Source of the DNA: JACCVG01 sp963790245
GTDB taxonomy: Bacteria; Actinomycetota; Thermoleophilia; Solirubrobacterales; Thermoleophilaceae
DNA: 64,000 bases
Assembly (NCBI GenBank): GCA_963790245.1
Contig: CAWBNP010000002.1
Coordinates: 434,001-498,000 of the forward strand
Direction: 5' to 3'
Below the pieces are notes generated by a model, which was not told the DNA's origin, made no database searches, and was given only the letters and a program-made list of their open reading frames with translations. Below, in pieces: positions 56,352-64,000 of this stretch. The first letter of the stretch is position 1; each line of letters starts with the position of its first letter. Made by a program: the position numbers and the translations under genes.

Positions 56352-57434
56352 CTACCGTGCTCGATAGCCACCGAACGGGTCGCGGACGAGGCGCCCGTCG
56401 AGCTCGAGCTGCCCGAGGGCCCCGCGGATGGCGCGGGCCGGAAGCCGCTCGCCGATCTGCTCGAGCGTTTCCCCGCCTTCGATCGCCTCGAGCACCGCCA
56501 GCTGCAGCGGATCGCCGGGTCGCGCTTGCTCCGGAGGTGGGATCCGCTCGCCGAGGCCCACCCCGAATAGCTCATCCAGTACGTCGCTGACCGACAGGAT
56601 CGGCGGCGCTCCCTCCCGCAAGAGCGCGTTCGAGCCGGTAGCGAACGGCGTATCGATCGCACCGGGCACGACTGCGACCGAGCGGCCCAGCTGCTGGGCC
56701 TGGGCGACCGTGATCAGCGTGCCCGACCGCTGGCGGCACTCGACGACGATGGTCAGCAGGCCGAGCGCCGCCATCAGGCGGTTGCGGGCGGGGAACCCCC
56801 AGCGAAACGATGGCGACCCCGGAGGCATCTCGGAGATCACGGCGCCGTGGGCGACGACGGCGGCATACAGCCGACGGTGGGTCCGCGGATACGGGGCATC
56901 GGCGCCCCCGGCCAGGACGGCGAGCGCGCTCCCCTTGCCCGACACCGCCCCGCGGTGGGCGGCGGCGTCGATTCCCAGGGCGAGGCCACTGATCACCGTC
57001 ACACCCGCCGCCGCGAGCCCGCGCCCGAGCTGCTCGGCGACCGCGATCCCGTAGGCCGAGGCCTTGCGGGCACCGATGATCGTGACGGCGGGGCCGACGC
57101 CCGCCTCAGCGATGGATGCGGGGTCGCCGACGAACCAGACGACCGCAGGCGACCCCAGGCCTACCTCGTCGAGCCGATGCAGCCGACGCGGGTAGCCGTC
57201 GCTGTGGCGGCACACCCACCCGACGTCGGACTGGATCTCCCGCGGCTGCACGGCCAACGCCTGGTGATCCATCGATCCGACCGCCGCGACGAGCTCGTGA
57301 TCGGAGAGCCCAAGCAGCGGAGCCGCCGCCGTCGGTCGCCCCGCGACGGCGCTGTCGATCGAACCGGCGATCCGTCCGATCAGCCGGCTGCGCCGCATGC
57401 AGACCGAGCAGGACTCCCGCAGCACGACGGTCAC
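56352..57434 (-). CDS. dprA: DNA-processing protein DprA
   Basis: 360 residues from GTG 57434. DprA loads RecA on incoming single-stranded DNA. An N-terminal CxxC (ESCSVCMRRSRLIGRIAG) starts a SAM-like part, then the Rossmann core: VTIIGARKASAYGIAVAEQL, TVISGLALGIDAAAHRGAVS, ISEMPPGSPSFRWGFPARNR, VVECRQRSGTLITVAQAQQL, VVPGAIDTPFATGSNALLRE. A C-terminal winged-helix DML1-like domain ends GALGQLELDGRLVRDPFGGY. The GTG overlaps the comM stop as GTGA, so the pair is coupled. Intact. Confidence 0.93.
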   Translation of the reverse strand: MTVVLRESCSVCMRRSRLIGRIAGSIDSAVAGRPTAAAPLLGLSDHELVAAVGSMDHQALAVQPREIQSDVGWVCRHSDGYPRRLHRLDEVGLGSPAVVWFVGDPASIAEAGVGPAVTIIGARKASAYGIAVAEQLGRGLAAAGVTVISGLALGIDAAAHRGAVSGKGSALAVLAGGADAPYPRTHRRLYAAVVAHGAVISEMPPGSPSFRWGFPARNRLMAALGLLTIVVECRQRSGTLITVAQAQQLGRSVAVVPGAIDTPFATGSNALLREGAPPILSVSDVLDELFGVGLGERIPPPEQARPGDPLQLAVLEAIEGGETLEQIGERLPARAIRGALGQLELDGRLVRDPFGGYRAR

Positions 57435-58945
57435 GCCGCAGTGGGCGCGAGAGCGCCAGGTCGGTAGGAGACGGCCTCTGCGACCGCAGCTGCCGTGACT
57501 CGGCTGCGGCCATCGAGATCGGCGATCGTCCGCGCAACTCGCAACACGCGATCGTGACCGCGCCCCGACAGGACACCGAAGCGGTGGCCCTCCAGGAGTG
57601 CGGTGCGCCCGGGCGGATCGAGCCGCGCGTGCCGGCGGGTCAGCGCCACGCTCATTTCCGCGTTGCAGCCGGCTGCGGAGCCCTTCAGTCGCGCCGCCGA
57701 GCGCCCACGGGCCTCCATGACCCGAACGCGCACCGCCGCCGACCGTTCTCCGGGCGGCCGATCGGCCGATTCCAGGCCCGGCGGCGGTGCCGCGCCCAAC
57801 GTGCAGACCAGATCGATCCGGTCGAGCAAAGGTCCGCTCAGCCGGCGGGAGTAGCGCTCGCGCTCCGACTGCGGGCACTCACAGCCACGGCCCGCGCCGC
57901 CGCACGGACATGGGTTGCATGCCCCGACGAGCATGAACCTGGCCGGGAACTCAACCGTGCGCTGGGAGCGGGTGATCGCGATTCGGCCCGACTCGAGCGG
58001 CTCACGCAACGCCTCGAGTGTCGGTCGGGACAGCTCGGCAATCTCGTCGAGGAACAGCACGCCGTGGTGGGCGAGCGTGATCTCCCCGGGCCGCGGGACC
58101 GCCCCGCCGCCGGTCAACCCCGACGGCGAGATCGTGTGGTGCGGCGCCCGAAACGGCCGCTCGCCCGCGAGCCGTCCGTCCCCCAGTCCGGCGACCGAGT
58201 GGATGCGGGTGATCTCCAGCGCCTCGTCGAGGCTCGGCGGCGGCAGAATTCCCGGGAGCCTGCGCGCCAGCATCGTTTTACCCGATCCGGGAGGTCCGAC
58301 CATCAGCAGGCTGTGGCCCCCGGCAGCCGCTATCTCCAGGGCGCGGCGGGCGTCGTGCTGACCGCGGACCTCGGCGAGATCGGGCCCGAGATCCCGGCTG
58401 CCGATCACGATCGGCCGCGGAGCCTCGGGCGACGGACCACCCCGGAGGTGGTCGGCCAGCGCCGCGAGCGCGGAGACGGCGATCACCTCGATCCCTTCGA
58501 CGAGCGCGGCTTCCGGACCGTTCTCCCACGGCACGACCAGCCGCCGGTGGCCAGCTGCGCGGGCACCCGCGGCGAGCGCAATCGCGCCGTGGACGGGCCG
58601 AAGACGGCCGCCGAGCGACAGCTCTCCGCAGATCGCCGCCCGGGCGAGGCCGGCCGAGGGGATCTGCGCCGATGCCGCAAGCAGGGCGAGAGCCAGCGCA
58701 AGGTCGAAGCTCGGGCCCGACTTGCGCAGGTCCGCTGGCGCGAGGTTCGCCGTGATCCGCTGTTGCGGGAACTCGAGCCCGCTGTTGAGCAGCGCGGCTC
58801 TGACCCGCTCGCGCGCCTCCCGGACCGCGGCGTCCGGTAGCCCTACGACCGTGAACGCCGGCAGGCCGCGCCGGACATCGACCTCGACGCAGACCTCGAC
58901 GGTGTCGACGCCCTCGATGGCGAAGGTGGTGGCGCTCGCGAGCAC
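57431..58945 (-). CDS. comM: ComM/YifB-family Mg-chelatase-like ATPase
   Basis: 504 residues from GTG 58945 (a longer GTG 58966 frame exists but the family usually starts like LASATTFAIEG). AAA+ branch-migration helicase that helps integrate transformed DNA. An N-terminal LonC-like S5 fold (VVGLPDAAVREARERVRAAL, GPSFDLALALALLAASAQIP), Walker A MVGPPGSGKTMLARRLPGIL, Walker B HHGVLFLDEIAELSRPTLEA, and ACNPCPCGGAGRGCECP. Coupled to dprA. Intact. Confidence 0.93.
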   Translation of the reverse strand: MLASATTFAIEGVDTVEVCVEVDVRRGLPAFTVVGLPDAAVREARERVRAALLNSGLEFPQQRITANLAPADLRKSGPSFDLALALALLAASAQIPSAGLARAAICGELSLGGRLRPVHGAIALAAGARAAGHRRLVVPWENGPEAALVEGIEVIAVSALAALADHLRGGPSPEAPRPIVIGSRDLGPDLAEVRGQHDARRALEIAAAGGHSLLMVGPPGSGKTMLARRLPGILPPPSLDEALEITRIHSVAGLGDGRLAGERPFRAPHHTISPSGLTGGGAVPRPGEITLAHHGVLFLDEIAELSRPTLEALREPLESGRIAITRSQRTVEFPARFMLVGACNPCPCGGAGRGCECPQSERERYSRRLSGPLLDRIDLVCTLGAAPPPGLESADRPPGERSAAVRVRVMEARGRSAARLKGSAAGCNAEMSVALTRRHARLDPPGRTALLEGHRFGVLSGRGHDRVLRVARTIADLDGRSRVTAAAVAEAVSYRPGALAPTAA

Positions 58946-59062
58946 GCCGCCCAAGCTAGGGCGCACTCAGCGAACGATCCGCGCCCGGCCGTTACGGAAG
59001 CGACGCTCGATCGTCACGATCGCGCCCGCAGACGCGATTGGACCCGGGCTAGCTTCGTTCGC

Positions 59063-59446
59063 ATGGTTACGCCGACCACGCGCAGCACCGGGATCGCAGG
59101 TGAGCGAGCGGCGATCGATCACCTGAGCGCCGTGGGGTTGCGCGTGATCGACACGAACTTCCGCACGCGTGAGGGCGAGCTCGACATTGTCGCGATCGAC
59201 TCACGGACGCTTGTCTTCTGCGAGGTCAAGGCACGGCTCGGGGCTCGAGCGGCAAGCCGCGCCCTCGAAGGGATTGGTGCCGCCAAGCGGAGGAAGATCC
59301 GGGCGATGGCGCGCCTTTGGCTCTCCGGGCGCGCCCCGCTGCTCGGCGACTGGTGCGGTGACAGCATCCGCTTCGATGCAATCGGAGTCGGCGTCGACGG
59401 TGCCGGAAGGGTCCTCACGCTCGAGCACGTCGAAGACGCGTTCTAG
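59063..59446 (+). CDS. YraN/UPF0102 nuclease-like protein, reversed in its cluster
   Basis: 127 residues. Family motifs: STGIAGERAAIDHLSAVGLR, VIDTNFRTREGELDIVAIDS (Glu/Asp), and TLVFCEVKARLGARAASRAL (Glu-x-Lys). A restriction-endonuclease-like fold with PD-(D/E)xK-type acids; activity is unproven. In most actinobacteria it is co-directional between rnhB and comM; here it lies on the plus strand, converging on rnhB with a 10-bp gap, so the small gene has been inverted. Confidence 0.85.
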   Translation: MVTPTTRSTGIAGERAAIDHLSAVGLRVIDTNFRTREGELDIVAIDSRTLVFCEVKARLGARAASRALEGIGAAKRRKIRAMARLWLSGRAPLLGDWCGDSIRFDAIGVGVDGAGRVLTLEHVEDAF

Positions 59447-59456
59447 ACCTGGGCCC

Positions 59457-60245
59457 TTACAGCGACAACTGGGTGTAGGCGATCGACGCGAACGACATCC
59501 GGTGCAGCGGCGAGATGCCGTTCGCGACGATCGCCGCGCGGTGCTCCGGAGTCGAGTAGCCCACGTTGGTCTCGAAGTCCCAGTCGGAATGGCTCAGCGC
59601 GGCGCGGCGCATGTAGCGGTCGCGCGTGACCTTCGCGAGCACCGAGGCCGCGGCGATCGCGGCGCTCGTCGAATCGCCCCCGACGACCGCGCGTTGCTCG
59701 AAGCCGAACTCCGGTACGGAGAACCCGTCGACGAGGCAGAGGCTCTCCGGACAGGCGACGGCCCGCAGCGCGCTGCGGAGCGCTTCCAGGTTGGTCTTGT
59801 GCAGCCCTCGGTCATCGATGCCCCGCACGCAGCGAACGACGACCGAGGTGCGGGCCGCCGCCCGCATCACGAGCGGATAGAGCGCCTCCCTACCGGCCTC
59901 GTCGTGCTGCTTGGAGTCGTTCAGGCGCGCGAGCGAGCGACGATCGGCGAGGCTCAGCCGCTCGGTGTCGAACAGGACCGCCGCCGCGACCAGTGGTCCG
60001 GCCAGCGACCCCCGGCCAGCCTCATCCGCTCCAGCGACGAACCGCCGGCCGAGCTCGCGGTCATAGGCGAACAGCTTGCGGCCGACCGGGCGGCGCCGAC
60101 GGCGCTTCTTGGGCTTAGCCCGGGCGTCCGGGCCGCCGCTACAGGATTCCGACGCGACCGGGGGGCCAGTAGGTGAAGAAAGCGGTGCCGACGATCTGAT
60201 CTCTTGGAACCGGTCCCCAGACGCGGCTGTCGGCGCTTCCTCCAC
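59457..60245 (-). CDS. rnhB: Ribonuclease HII
   Basis: Endonuclease removing ribonucleotides from DNA. Asp-Glu pair in AGADEAGRGSLAGPLVAAAV, further acids in RSLARLNDSKQHDEAGREAL, SLCLVDGFSVPEFGFEQ and SAAIAAASVLAKVTRDRYMR. The catalytic domain begins around 60060; no ATG, GTG or TTG occurs just before it, so either the GTG 60245, which overlaps lepB by about 107 bp, or a missed base explains the start. A Lys/Arg-rich linker (AKPKKRRRRRPVGRKLF) precedes the domain. Ends 10 bp from convergent yraN. Confidence 0.9.
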   Translation of the reverse strand: MEEAPTAASGDRFQEIRSSAPLSSPTGPPVASESCSGGPDARAKPKKRRRRRPVGRKLFAYDRELGRRFVAGADEAGRGSLAGPLVAAAVLFDTERLSLADRRSLARLNDSKQHDEAGREALYPLVMRAAARTSVVVRCVRGIDDRGLHKTNLEALRSALRAVACPESLCLVDGFSVPEFGFEQRAVVGGDSTSAAIAAASVLAKVTRDRYMRRAALSHSDWDFETNVGYSTPEHRAAIVANGISPLHRMSFASIAYTQLSL

Positions 60246-60763
60246 GATTGTCGCCCATCATAAAAAACTGATCCGCCGGAATCGTGATCTCCTTCTCGAG
60301 ATCGCAGGAAATGCAGGAGGAGTCCGGCTTGATGAACGGCTCGTCCTGGAGCTCGCCGTCGATGTAGACGCGGCCGTCCGCAATCTTCAGCCGATCGCCG
60401 GGCAGCCCGACGACCCGCTTGATGAAATTCTGGTCTGAGACCTCCGGGGTACCCTCCGGGCAGGGTCCGTTCCCGTCGTGATCAACCCCGCATTCACCCC
60501 TGTCGGCGCCCGCAGGCGGCCGGAAGACGACGACGTCGCCGCGGTCGGGATCCGAGAACCGCTGCGTGACGCGATCGACGAGCACCCGCTGGCCAACTTC
60601 GAGCGTCGGAACCATCGATCGGCTGGGGATCCGAAACGGCTTGACGAGCACAGCCTGGATGCCGAGCGCCAGGCCGAGGGCGACCGCCACGATCACGACG
60701 AGCTCGACGAGCGAGTTTGGTGCCGCCGGGAGCTGCCCGCCCGGACGACGCTTTCTCGGCCAC
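60139..60763 (-). CDS. lepB: Signal peptidase I (one frame break)
   Basis: About 208 residues. GTG 60763 starts [11 protein letters not shown]; after a frame break near 60730 comes the membrane anchor VIVAVALGLALGIQAVLVKP and catalytic domain: the nucleophile Ser in RIPSRSMVPTLEVGQRVLVD, the base Lys in NFIKRVVGLPGDRLKIADGR, and FFMMGDNRGGSADSRVWGPV. Cleaves signal peptides outside the membrane. The start overlaps the rplS stop by one base (TAGTG). Two Cys pairs (ECGVDHDGNGPC and CISC) are unusual. Confidence 0.9.
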
Positions 60764-61386
60764 TAGCCGGTTGAGGCCGGCGGGACTTCTTCGGCCTCGT
60801 CAGCGTCAGCGTCGGCTCCGTCAGCCTCGGCGTCGGCTTCCTCGGTGGCGGCGTCGGCTTCCTCAGCCGGCTCGCCTGCGCTGTCGGCAGCTGCCGACTC
60901 GGCCTCCTCGCCGACCGCGGCGCCCTCGTCGGGCTGCGGGGAGATGACCTCGCCCGTCTCGGGCACGATCGCCTCGGGCGGCGCCTCCTCCTGGAGGCCT
61001 TGCGCGTCGGCCATATCGTCGAGTTCGTGCTCCTCGGCGCCGGTGTACTGCCGCTCGCGCACGCGCGCGGCGCGGCCGACTCGATCGCGGAGGTAGTAGA
61101 GCTTCGCGCGCCGGACGTCACCGCGACTGGCGACCTCGATCTTCTCGATCTTCGGCGAGTGAAGCGGGAACGTCCGCTCTACGCCGACGCCGAAGGACTG
61201 CTTGCGCACCGTAAACGTCTCGCGTGCGCCGTTGCCCTGGATCTTGATCACGACGCCATCAAACACCTGGGTCCTGCGTCGGGTCCCCTCGACGACCTGG
61301 AAATGGACGCGAACGCGATCACCGGCCTGGAAGGCCGGGCGGCGGCGCAGCTGCTTGCGCTCGATGCTTTCGATGACTGAGCTCAT
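60763..61386 (-). CDS. rplS: 50S ribosomal protein L19 with long acidic tail
   Basis: 207 residues; a usual L19 is about 115. The core is normal ([60 protein letters not shown] and [20 protein letters not shown]). After RQYTG comes an extra tail of about 85 residues rich in Glu, Asp and Ala ([40 protein letters not shown]). It would be exposed at the subunit interface side. Intact frame, so the tail is real unless the stop is missed. Confidence 0.93.
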   Translation of the reverse strand: MSSVIESIERKQLRRRPAFQAGDRVRVHFQVVEGTRRRTQVFDGVVIKIQGNGARETFTVRKQSFGVGVERTFPLHSPKIEKIEVASRGDVRRAKLYYLRDRVGRAARVRERQYTGAEEHELDDMADAQGLQEEAPPEAIVPETGEVISPQPDEGAAVGEEAESAAADSAGEPAEEADAATEEADAEADGADADADEAEEVPPASTG

Positions 61387-61441
61387 GGCGAGGGGCTCCG
61401 CGAACCTCGGCCACGACGGCCGGACCAGAGCGACGGGAAGC

Positions 61442-62142
61442 TTAGCGAGCCGGGCGCTCGGCCCGCGATTCGGTGCCCCGGGCTCGGCTCTGCTCGCGGC
61501 GCCACGCGTCGATCCGGCCGTGGTCGCCGGAGAGCAGAATCTCCGGAACCCCGTGCCCACGCCATTCGGCCGGCCGCGTGTAGTGCGGGTACTCCGGATC
61601 GCCGCCGAGCGCACTGCTGAACGACTCCTCGACGGCGCTGCGCTCATGCCCCGAGCGCGCCGGGCAGCTTCCGGATCACGGAGTCGCAGATCGTCATCGC
61701 CGCGAGCTCGCCGCCGGACAGCACGTACGGGCCGATCGAGACGACGTCTGAGGCGAGCTGCTCGTGGACCCGCTCGTCGAACCCCTCGTAGCGGCCGCAG
61801 AGCAGGGTCAGGGCGGGCTCAGCCGCCAGTTCGTCGACCAGTCGGTCGTCGAGCTGGCGCCCGGTCGGCGAGAGCGCAACCACCCGCGAGGTGCGGGCGC
61901 GGTCGATCGGGTCCTCGCCGTAGTGCGCCTCGAGCGAGGCGGCCACGACATCGACGCGCAGGACCATCCCCGCGCCGCCGCCGTAGGGCGTGTCGTCGAC
62001 CTGGCCCCCCGACAGCGGCGTGTCCGACCCGCAGGTCGATGAAGTCAAGCTCGAGCCCGCCCGCGCGAGCGTTGCGGACGTGGCGCTGCTCGGCGAACCA
62101 GTCGAACCAGTTCGGAAAGAGGGTGAAGACGTCGATCCGCAC
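61442..62142 (-). CDS. trmD: tRNA (guanine-N1-)-methyltransferase (frame-broken)
   Basis: Makes m1G37 in tRNAs, preventing frameshifts. About 233 residues. From GTG 62142: [20 protein letters not shown], then after a break near 62025 [40 protein letters not shown] and [21 protein letters not shown] surplus G in GGGG near 61647 shifts to the tail [40 protein letters not shown]. The trefoil-knot motifs [12 protein letters not shown] and [11 protein letters not shown] are decisive. No rimM gene lies between it and khpA. Confidence 0.9.
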
Positions 62143-62167
62143 GGCGATCGCCCCTCCGGCGCGGCCT

Positions 62168-62427
62168 CTACTCGGGATCGACGACGTCGACAAGGATCCG
62201 CTGCTCGCCTTGACCGCCGCGGCGCGCACGACCGAGCGGATCGCGTTGATCGTGCGGCCTCCGCGGCCGATCAGCTTGCCGACCTCGTCGTCGTCCACGC
62301 TGATCTCGATCACCAGCGTTGCCGTCGTCCTCCTCGAACGAGGAGACCGTCACCGAATCGGGCTGGTCCACGAGCGTCTGGCCACGAACGCGACGAGCCC
62401 CTCGACCTTGTCGGCGGCCTCGGTCAG
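62168..62427 (-). CDS. khpA: KH-domain RNA-binding protein KhpA (frame-broken)
   Basis: About 87 residues pieced from three frames: [55 protein letters not shown] (the GxxG of the KH loop), [17 protein letters not shown] and [10 protein letters not shown]. This is the small KhpA RNA chaperone that partners KhpB (Jag). The only start seen is a CTG overlapping the rpsP TGA, otherwise the N-terminus is hidden by frame breaks at about 62385, 62330 and 62205. Between rpsP and trmD, the normal neighbourhood. Confidence 0.8.
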
Positions 62428-62690
62428 CTCGCGTCAGCGGCCGGCTTGGCCGAGACGCCACTCGCGCGCATCAGCTGCTTGACGGTGTTCGTCGGCTGGG
62501 CGCCGCGCGCGAGCCAGTGCTTGAGCCGCTCGTCGTCGAGCACGATCTCAGACGGATCGGTCTGCGGGTTGTAGCGACCGACCGTCTCGATGATCCGCCC
62601 GTCGCGCGGGGAGCGCTGGTCGGCGACGACCACCCGCCAGATCGGGTTCTTCTTGCCGCCTACGCGCGTCAGTCTCACTCGTACAGCCAA
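62424..62690 (-). CDS. rpsP: 30S ribosomal protein S16
   Basis: 88 residues, MAVRVRLTRVGGKKNPIWRV, VVADQRSPRDGRIIETVGRY, NPQTDPSEIVLDDERLKHWL, ARGAQPTNTVKQLMRASGV. All hallmarks of S16. Short Ala-rich end. Follows ffh by about 90 bp. Intact. Confidence 0.97.
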   Translation of the reverse strand: MAVRVRLTRVGGKKNPIWRVVVADQRSPRDGRIIETVGRYNPQTDPSEIVLDDERLKHWLARGAQPTNTVKQLMRASGVSAKPAADAS

Positions 62691-62780
62691 GTTTCGTACA
62701 CCCCTTCAGGGTCAGGGTCTCGCCCGTCGGCGCCAGGGCGGCGCGTCGAGCCGACCGCTGAGGTTAGCGCGGATGGGGCC

Positions 62781-64000
62781 TCAGCGGCCGCCGGCGAGCT
62801 GCTGGAGCGTGGGCATCTTGCCCGATGCGATCTGTCGCATCATCTTGCGCATCTGGCCGAACTGCTTCACGAGCTGGTTGACCGATTGGACGGAGGTGCC
62901 CGAGCCGTTGGCGATCCGACGACGCCGAGAGCCGTTGATGATCGACGGATTCGCCCGCTCGGCCGGCGTCATCGAAGTGATGATTGCCTGGATCCGGTCG
63001 ATTTCGCGCTCGTCGAGGTTGAGCTGGGAGAGCTGCTTGCCCGAGAGGCCGGGCAGCATCCCGAGCAGGCTGGTCAGCGGCCCCATCTTGCGAATCTGCT
63101 GGATCTGCTGGAGGAAGTCATCGAGCGTGAACTCGTCGCGGCGGAGCTTGCCCTCGAGTTCCTGGGCCTGGCTCTGGTCGAGTTGGCGCTCGGCCTTCTC
63201 GACGAGCGTCATCACGTCACCCATCCCGAGGATCCGCTGGGCCATGCGATCGGGATGGAAACGCTCGAAGGCGTCGAGCTTCTCGCCGGTCGACGCGTAG
63301 AGGATCGGCTTGCCGGTGCTGGCGCGGATCGATAGCGCGGCACCGCCGCGCGCGTCGCCGTCGAGCTTGCTCAGGATCACACCGTCGAAGTTGGCGCTCT
63401 CGCCGAACGCATCCGCGATCGCGGACCGCTTCCTGCCCCGTCATTGCGTCGAGTACGAGGACGACGTTGTGCGGCTTGACGCGGCTCCGGATCGCGGCCA
63501 GCTCGTCCATCAGCTCGACGTCGACGTTGAGCCGGCCGGCCGTGTCGACGATCAGGACGTCGCGGCCCTCGGCCCGCGCCCGCTCTAACGCCCAGCCGGC
63601 GACCTCGACCGGGTCGGCGGCGGTTCCCCGCTCGTAGACCGTGGCCCCCGCCTGCCCTCCCACCTTGACGAGCTGATCGACCGCCGCCGGCCGCTGTAGG
63701 TCACACGCGGCAAGGGCGACGTCGAGCCCGCGCTCCTCGCGGAGCGCGACGGCAAGCTTCGCGCAGGCCGTCGTCTTACCCGAGCCCTGCAGTCCGGCGA
63801 GCAGGATCACCGTCGGCCCGGCCGAGGCAAAGACGAGCTCCCGGCCGGCGCCGCCCATCAGCTCGGTCAGCTCATGGGAGACGATCCCGACGACCTGCTG
63901 CCCGGGGTTCAGCGACTCGAGCACGTCCCGCCCGCGGGCGCGCTCGCCGACCGCGGCGGTGAACTGCTTCACGACGGCGAGGTTGACGTCGGCCTCGAGC
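62781..64000 (-). CDS. ffh: Signal recognition particle protein Ffh (5' end beyond window)
   Basis: SRP54 GTPase that targets membrane proteins. The visible 406 or so residues lack only the first part of the N domain. G domain: ILLAGLQGSGKTTACAKLAV (G1), LDVALAACDLQRPAAVDQLV, VLIVDTAGRLNVDVELMDEL, and after a break near 63430 GVILSKLDGDARGGAALSIR (G4) and ASTGEKLDAFERFHPDRMAQ. M domain: DFLQQIQQIRKMGPLTSLLG, LPGLSGKQLSQLNLDEREID, RIANGSGTSVQSVNQLVKQF ending MPTLQQLAGGR, with Met-rich RNA-binding helices. The visible frame is complete save one missed base. Confidence 0.94.

Overview
The window is GC-rich, densely coded bacterial chromosome, most likely from an actinobacterium of the Thermoleophilia (Solirubrobacterales-like) type. 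That placement is an inference from the gene repertoire: an Rpf-like cell-wall hydrolase, a FliA/WhiG-type sigma factor, a deazaflavin (F420)-type nitroreductase, an SPW-repeat membrane protein, a Thermoleophilia-style collagen-like protein and MS-x-ENV SnoaL paralogs. There is no rRNA operon and no CRISPR array.

Layout. 1-6.1 kb: folD (cut by the left edge) and pcrA, a divergent DUF2419/queuosine-salvage gene, then a cysK-moeB/thiF-cysE cysteine operon. 6.2-9.4 kb: a SnoaL protein, a nitrilase, a cysteine-free Rrf2 regulator, VanZ and an HDOD-LuxR protein. 9.5-15.7 kb: gltX, nfo, a Cys-rich unknown and dnaE. 15.9-25.5 kb: an SPW protein, then one long leftward run pheS-pheT-argC-argJ-argB-argD-argG plus a tiny membrane protein. 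25.5-29.6 kb: thrS-infC-rpmI-rplT-trmH feeding into pheST. 29.7-34.6 kb: a regulatory region with a perfect CRP-type palindrome, an Rpf-like protein, an MBL hydrolase, a lipoprotein, tRNA-Val, an RTX calcium-binding protein, an HD protein, tRNA-Cys and MOSC. 34.7-37.6 kb: an F420-type oxidoreductase, then tRNA-Gly(GCC) and a decayed 2.2-kb island bounded by a 47-bp duplicate of the tRNA 3' half. 37.8-45.8 kb: a DivIVA-like protein, a winged-helix protein, FdhD with an FdhF/YdeP oxidoreductase, DoxX, RNase HI and an EF-G-like GTPase. 45.8-56.3 kb: sigma factor, Xer recombinase, L,D-transpeptidase, an SDR/acyltransferase pair, a HAD protein, an alpha/beta hydrolase, ilvD and thiD. 56.4-64 kb: the conserved dprA-comM-(yraN)-rnhB-lepB-rplS-trmD-khpA-rpsP-ffh block, with ffh cut by the right edge.

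How genes work together. The minus-strand runs are mostly tight operons with overlapping stop/start codons (argD/argB, pheS/pheT, comM/dprA, rplS/lepB, argG/small membrane protein). Divergent pairs often have almost no spacer, and several convergent pairs share one CTAG as both stop codons.

Sequence quality. About twenty conserved genes carry frame breaks, densest at 0.5-6 kb and 9.5-15.7 kb (pcrA, gltX, nfo, dnaE); 16.4-25.5 kb is clean. Broken genes include essential ones and protein similarity continues across each break, so I read them as single-base assembly errors. Coordinates for these genes span the whole gene and ignore the breaks.
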